DNA of 64,000 nt from Mucilaginibacter corticis (GTDB taxonomy: Bacteria > Bacteroidota > Bacteroidia > Sphingobacteriales > Sphingobacteriaceae), in the NCBI RefSeq assembly GCF_007558865.1, contig NZ_VLPK01000001.1:124001-188000 (forward strand). Reading direction: 5' to 3'. Position numbers and translations under genes: made by a program. The first letter of the stretch is position 1; each line of letters opens with the position of its first letter. Below are positions 59,912-64,000 of the stretch, piece by piece. The notes under the pieces were generated by a model. That model did no database searches. It was not told the origin of the DNA and saw only the letters and a program-made list of their open reading frames with translations.

Positions 59912-59936
59912 GCCCCCTACCCCCCTAAAGGGGGAA
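59912..59936. repeat. GC hairpin repeat, copy 2
   Basis: Stem CCCCC (59921-59925) / GGGGG (59930-59934), loop TAAA. Same element as at 2870-2894. Confidence 0.6.
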
Positions 59937-59952
59937 TGTCTAAAGATTTATT

Positions 59953-61602
59953 TTATTGCAAATACTTCCCTACAATCGGCATGCGCCTGCCCATACCAAA
60001 AGCTTTTGGCGATACGCGCAGGATGGGCGGCGTCTGGTAACGCTTATGCTCAGCCAGGTTGATCAGCTTTATTGCACGGTAAACCGTTTGCTCATCGTAA
60101 CCCATTTTAATGATCTCGGCAGATGAGCAGCGGTGCTCAATGTATTCGGCCAGGATCTTGTCGAGGATATCGTATTCAGGCAATGAGTCCGAATCTTTCT
60201 GCCCGGGCCTTAACTCGGCCGATGGCGGTTTGATAATCGAGTTTTCAGGGATGATCTCGCGTTCGCGGTTAATGTACCGCGCCAGCTCAAAAACCTGTGT
60301 TTTATAAACGTCACCGATAACAGAGATACCTCCGCACATATCGCCATACAGAGTACCATAGCCCACAGCGGCCTCGCTTTTATTTGATGTGTTGAGCAAT
60401 ATAAAACCAAACTTATTGCACATGGCCATGAGCAATATGGCGCGGCTGCGCGACTGGATATTCTCTTCGGCTATGTTAAATGGCAGGTCCTTAAACTGCG
60501 GCTGCAGCGCCGTTTCAAACGATTCGGTAATATCTTTTATAGCGATGGTCTGACTCATGCAACCCAGGTTATCTACCAAGTCGGCAGCGTCTTTTATAGA
60601 GTGGTCGCTTGAGAACTTTGAGGGCAGCAGCACCGCCATCACATTTTCAGGCCCCAAAGCCTCGGCAGCCAAAGCACAAACCACAGCCGAGTCTATCCCG
60701 CCCGACAATCCCAGAATCGCACGACTAAACCCGGATTTCTTAAAGTAATCGCGGATACCCAGGATCAACGCGTCATGGATCTGCGCGATATCGCTTTCAC
60801 GTTCGGCTTTTACGGTCGGTGTATGATCAAATGAGATCCCGCCGTTATCATTTAAAGTATAATAGGTTATGCTTTCCTCAAAGTAAGGCAGCTCATCAAC
60901 CAGTTTGCCGGTATTATCAAATACCAATGACCCACCATCAAATATCAATTCGGTTTGTGCGCCTACGTGGTTTACATAAAATAAAGGCAGGTTATAGCGT
61001 GCGGCATTATCTTTTAAAATAGCAATACGCTCTTCGTCATGGTTATAAGCAAACGGCGATGCCGCGATGTTGATCATCAGGTCCGGCTGTTGCTTGATCA
61101 GCGTGTCCATTGGCCGGGTAATGTACAGCGGATTCTCAATGGTGTTCCACAGGTCCTCGCAGATGGTCAACGCAATGCGCTTGCCCTTAAAGTCAATGCA
61201 ATTAAACTCGGTTGATGGTTCAAAATAACGGTACTCGTCAAATATGTCGTAATTAGGCAGCAACGCTTTGTTTACAATTGCCTTAACTTTTCCGTCCTCT
61301 ATAAAATAAGCCGAGTTATTTAAGTCTTTACCCTCGGTTTTGTTATTGGGGATAGGGATGCCGATGATGCAGGCAATGTCGGTACACTCGGCAGCTATTT
61401 CTTTTGCGGCTGTATCGCACTGGTTAATAAACTCGCTAAACTCTAAAAAATCGCGCGCCGGGTACCCGCAAACACATAACTCGGCAAACACAACCAGGTC
61501 GGCGCCATTTTGCCGTGCTTTTTTTATGTGCTGGATGATGTGCGCGGTATTCGACTCAAAATTTCCAACGTGATAGTTAAGCTGGGCTAAAGCTATTTTC
61601 AT
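59953..61602 (-). CDS. nadE: Glutamine-dependent NAD+ synthetase
   Basis: 549 residues. The N-terminal nitrilase-type glutaminase domain (about 1-260) has the triad in FAELCVCGYP (Glu), NKALLPNYDIFDEYRYF (Lys) and TICEDLW (Cys). The C-terminal ammonia-dependent synthetase domain (about 280-549) has the ATP pyrophosphatase loop LGLSGGIDSAVV. It makes NAD from nicotinate adenine dinucleotide, glutamine and ATP. Divergent from gldB, a neighbour pair also seen in other gliding Bacteroidota. Confidence 0.97.
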   Translation of the reverse strand: MKIALAQLNYHVGNFESNTAHIIQHIKKARQNGADLVVFAELCVCGYPARDFLEFSEFINQCDTAAKEIAAECTDIACIIGIPIPNNKTEGKDLNNSAYFIEDGKVKAIVNKALLPNYDIFDEYRYFEPSTEFNCIDFKGKRIALTICEDLWNTIENPLYITRPMDTLIKQQPDLMINIAASPFAYNHDEERIAILKDNAARYNLPLFYVNHVGAQTELIFDGGSLVFDNTGKLVDELPYFEESITYYTLNDNGGISFDHTPTVKAERESDIAQIHDALILGIRDYFKKSGFSRAILGLSGGIDSAVVCALAAEALGPENVMAVLLPSKFSSDHSIKDAADLVDNLGCMSQTIAIKDITESFETALQPQFKDLPFNIAEENIQSRSRAILLMAMCNKFGFILLNTSNKSEAAVGYGTLYGDMCGGISVIGDVYKTQVFELARYINREREIIPENSIIKPPSAELRPGQKDSDSLPEYDILDKILAEYIEHRCSSAEIIKMGYDEQTVYRAIKLINLAEHKRYQTPPILRVSPKAFGMGRRMPIVGKYLQ

Positions 61603-61623
61603 TAATATAAAAAATTATCGTTG

Positions 61624-61659
61624 ATGAACCTGTTATGGGCTGTCGCCCATTTGGTTCAT
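61624..61659. repeat. Bipartite hairpin between nadE and gldB
   Basis: Outer stem ATGAACC / GGTTCAT and inner stem ATGGGC / GCCCAT separated by a small internal loop, with terminal loop TGTC. Confidence 0.6.
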
Positions 61660-61678
61660 AATATATTACAAGTACCTG

Positions 61679-61712
61679 TTTGCACCTAAATGCAAATAAT
61701 AAATTAATTTTG
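61679..61712 (+). promoter_or_regulatory. Promoter of gldB
   Basis: TTTG (-33) at 61679-61682, 22 nt, TAATTTTG (-7) at 61705-61712; 14 bp remain before the ATG. Confidence 0.6.
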
Positions 61713-61726
61713 CTGAAAGTATAAAA

Positions 61727-62776
61727 ATGATAGCATCCTTATATAAGTTCAAACAAATTTATTTAATTTTTATTATCGGGGCCTTACTAACTGCCTGCGG
61801 CCGCAATAAAAAAATTGATGTAAGCAATATACCAATTGATGTTAAGATAGAGCGCTTTGATCATGATTTTGACGGTTTGCGTACAAAACCCATGGCGCAA
61901 CAAGCTGCTTTCCTGCAAAAAAAATATGGCGACTTTTACCGCGACTATACCAGCCAGATCCTGGAAGCGGGTAGTATTAAAGATACCGGCTATTTTAGCG
62001 TGCTGCGGTCTGTGTTTAAAGGCCAGGCATATGTTGACCTTAAACATGATGTAGATGCCCTGTATCCCGGCGAGCTAACCAAACAGGAAACCGAGCTTAC
62101 CGATGCTTTTAGAAGAATAAAATATTACTATCCGCAGAAAAAACTGCCTAAGGTTTATGCTTACTTTTCGGGCTTTAAAGCGCAAACCTCTATTGGCGAT
62201 GGTTATTTTGGCATCGGGCTTGATCTTTTTTTAGGGGCTGACTCGCGCTTCTACCCTGCATTGACCGAGGTATTCCCACGCTATATATCAAGGCGCTTCA
62301 CGCCCGACAATATTACGCCACGTGTTATCGAGGGGTTGGCACGCGAGGATATGTTCCCGGAACCTGACGCGGATAAAACACTGCTGTCAAAAATGATCTA
62401 TGCCGGCAAGATCTTGTATTTTATGGACCAGATATTGCCCGATGTGCCCGACACGATAAAAATTGGCTACACCACCAAACAGGAGAAATGGTGCAAGGAA
62501 CACAGATCAGTTATATGGGCCTATCTTTTAGATCAAAGCCTGTTGTACGAAACTGATTACCAGAAAATACAGACTTATACCAACGAAGCGCCGTTTACAC
62601 CGCAACTTGGCGAGCATAATGAGTCGGCACCCAGGTTAGGCATCTGGACTGGATGGCAAATTGTTAAAGAATATATGGAGAAGCGCCCTGACGTGACCTT
62701 GCAAAAGCTAATGGAAAACAGCGACGCGCAAAAAATACTGAACGATTCAAAGTACCGGCCCAGGGATGACCAGTAG
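61727..62776 (+). CDS. gldB: Gliding motility lipoprotein GldB
   Basis: 349 residues. A lipoprotein signal with lipobox LLTACG is followed by the GldB domain: IPIDVKIERFDHDFDGL at the start, FFSGFKAQTSIGDGYFGIGLDLFLG-like core (YFSGFKAQTSIGDGY), and the C-terminal LGIWTGWQIVKEYMEKRP. GldB is an outer-envelope protein needed for gliding and protein secretion in Flavobacterium, and is also kept in non-gliding relatives. The gene often found next, gldC, is not present here. Confidence 0.93.
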   Translation: MIASLYKFKQIYLIFIIGALLTACGRNKKIDVSNIPIDVKIERFDHDFDGLRTKPMAQQAAFLQKKYGDFYRDYTSQILEAGSIKDTGYFSVLRSVFKGQAYVDLKHDVDALYPGELTKQETELTDAFRRIKYYYPQKKLPKVYAYFSGFKAQTSIGDGYFGIGLDLFLGADSRFYPALTEVFPRYISRRFTPDNITPRVIEGLAREDMFPEPDADKTLLSKMIYAGKILYFMDQILPDVPDTIKIGYTTKQEKWCKEHRSVIWAYLLDQSLLYETDYQKIQTYTNEAPFTPQLGEHNESAPRLGIWTGWQIVKEYMEKRPDVTLQKLMENSDAQKILNDSKYRPRDDQ

Positions 62777-62785
62777 GCTTAAAAC

Positions 62786-62822
62786 AAAAAGCGTCCGGTA
62801 AGTAATTTACCGGACGCTTTTT
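62786..62822. terminator. Bidirectional terminator after gldB
   Basis: 16 bp stem AAAAAGCGTCCGGTAA / TTACCGGACGCTTTTT, loop GTAAT, then TTTT; between convergent genes. Confidence 0.93.
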
Positions 62823-62841
62823 TTATATACTGTTGTACAGA

Positions 62842-63027
62842 TTACTTAATGATAGTGAACACCGCTTTAAGGCCCACACCAACACCCACAGCCATAATTA
62901 CGTTAGCCACAGCCGAAGCATGTTTAAAATCCGCGAAGCGTAAATAAACACCCACCAAACCTATAATTACTGCAATGATCAATAATATGTAATGACGTTC
63001 TGAATTTGCTTCTTCCATTGAGCTCAT
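62842..63027 (-). CDS. Small two-helix membrane protein
   Basis: 61 residues from the ATG at 63027 (MSSMEEANSERHYILL); a longer frame from 63111 has a non-conserved-looking basic extension. Two hydrophobic helices, ILLIIAVIIGLVGVYLRF and VANVIMAVGVGVGLKAVF, leave almost no soluble part. No family recognised. Confidence 0.75.
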   Translation of the reverse strand: MSSMEEANSERHYILLIIAVIIGLVGVYLRFADFKHASAVANVIMAVGVGVGLKAVFTIIK

Positions 63028-63135
63028 AATGCGTATTTTTTTGTTGGTACAAAAATAGAAATGTTTACCGAAAAAGGAATAGCGTTTTAAAGATTTTAAA
63101 TATTGTTTCAATCACGCAGGAAAGTTGATATTCTA

Positions 63136-64000
63136 CTACCTGATATCCCCAAAATGCACATGCTCTGTTATCGCGTTAGCATCATTTAATAACTGTATGG
63201 TTGTTGACGGGCCAAGGTTTAGCGGGGCGGTCCACGAGCGCAATGCCCATACTACTTTTTTGTCCGGCGTAACTTCAATAGCCTGTACCGGTTGGTTTTG
63301 CGGATCGATCTTGCCGGGGCCTTCCCACGAATTAAACCAATTGTTAATTAACGTATTGCCATTGGCCAGGCGGGTGGCTATCTGCGGCTCGGGGAAACTA
63401 TAGTCGGGAATATCGCTCATCATGTACTCCCACACTATCTCGCCCTTGCGGTTAACTTCCCGGGCGTATGATGTTCTGTGCCCCTCGTGTCCACAGGCCA
63501 ATATATTATCGTTTTTTAACGGCTCGACAGACCATACGCCCGGCATATCGATAGACAAAAGTTGCTTGCCGTTAATATCATATTCGCAGATCTTGCCCAG
63601 GTCCATATGTGCCACCAGGATATTACCATCTTTAGTCAACCTTGCATGACGGAACTGCCCGTGAGTTCCCGTACCTTTTGTAGGCAATATAAACTGGCGT
63701 TCTAATTTGTTTGTTTTGATATTCATTACAAATAGTTTGGCAGTGTCGCCATTCTGGATAAAAACTACGTGATCATTCCCGATTGGTTGCGCGGTATGTG
63801 TTTCATGATTTTTTGGGGCATCATAATTCCAGAGCACGTTCTTGTTTTTGTCTATCAGTGTAACACCAAACTGGTGAGCAAAAAGAATATTGCCATTTTT
63901 CATCAGCACGGCGTCGCTTATCTCTCCCCTGCCCGTAGTATCAATGTATGACCATGTTATTTTGCCGTTACGCACAATATACATTTTACGGTCTTTGGCT
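63136..64000 (-). CDS. Beta-propeller (PQQ-like repeat) protein, partial
   Basis: The frame is still open at the window edge (AKDRKMYIVRNGKITWSY), so the N-terminus lies beyond 64000; about 288 residues are visible. Repeats of about 45 residues contain G-x-I-LxA and xLWxY strands: NGNILFAHQFG, NKNVLWNYDAP, DGNILVAHMDLG, KGEIVWEYMMSD, NGNTLINNWFNSW, KKVVWALRSW. These are blades of a WD/PQQ-like propeller. It may be a sugar-lactone or ligand-binding propeller; no catalytic motif is evident. Confidence 0.8.
   Translation of the reverse strand, partial: AKDRKMYIVRNGKITWSYIDTTGRGEISDAVLMKNGNILFAHQFGVTLIDKNKNVLWNYDAPKNHETHTAQPIGNDHVVFIQNGDTAKLFVMNIKTNKLERQFILPTKGTGTHGQFRHARLTKDGNILVAHMDLGKICEYDINGKQLLSIDMPGVWSVEPLKNDNILACGHEGHRTSYAREVNRKGEIVWEYMMSDIPDYSFPEPQIATRLANGNTLINNWFNSWEGPGKIDPQNQPVQAIEVTPDKKVVWALRSWTAPLNLGPSTTIQLLNDANAITEHVHFGDIR

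Overview
The window reads as a chromosomal segment of a Bacteroidota bacterium of the Sphingobacteriaceae, most likely Mucilaginibacter or a close relative. The evidence is two SusC/SusD pairs, promoters with the Bacteroidota -7 box TAnnTTTG, gliding gene gldB beside nadE, DUF5690, DUF4287 and GldB-type families, mostly weak Shine-Dalgarno sequences, and many dispersed intergenic palindromes. The genus is an inference; the phylum is well supported.

Layout. 1-5.1 kb: cell-wall elongation genes (PBP2, RodA), thymidine kinase and a lone receiver protein. 5.1-16.9 kb: a DUF6259-like glycosidase, a GH3 beta-glucosidase, exported MsrA/MsrB, a tetR-MFS-isochorismatase-like operon and a sugar dehydrogenase fused to cytochrome c. 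16.9-17.2 kb: a scar made of two gene remnants. 17.2-29.5 kb: a phosphonate catabolism locus. It holds a phospholipase C, a HpnW-type FAD oxidoreductase, a DUF5690 transporter, a phosphonatase-like HAD hydrolase, an XRE-cupin regulator, a PhnZ-like HD oxygenase and a SusC/SusD pair. 29.7-42.1 kb: a PAS protein, then a 10.8 kb block lying between two identical tRNA-Phe genes. The block holds a decayed tyrosine integrase, a SusC/SusD/FAS1/lipoprotein operon, a LacI regulator and a PLP-dependent Cys/Met enzyme. 42-64 kb: mainly housekeeping genes (split HdrD-like Fe-S complex, ManA, Icd, DnaX, S6-S18-L9, MtgA, NadE, GldB), with a HepT/MntA toxin-antitoxin pair and several repeat families.

The most interesting find is in the phosphonate locus. 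Three transcription starts (the phosphonatase operon, the phnZ-like gene and susC) carry the same promoter module. It is an inverted repeat TTAGTTTA-N7-TAAACWAA followed after 3 nt by TAGTATTG (the phnZ-like copy keeps only the right half). This links an outer-membrane SusC/SusD importer and an exported phospholipase C to cytoplasmic phosphonate breakdown, and suggests scavenging of phosphonolipid head groups.

Other points worth checking: the 17 kb scar contains both outer ends of the tRNA-Phe block fused together; dnaX carries an A10 slippery run placed to yield a gamma-like product; an arginase-family protein and an isochorismatase-family protein have lost key residues; and one operon gene appears to have gained its N-terminus from a dispersed repeat.
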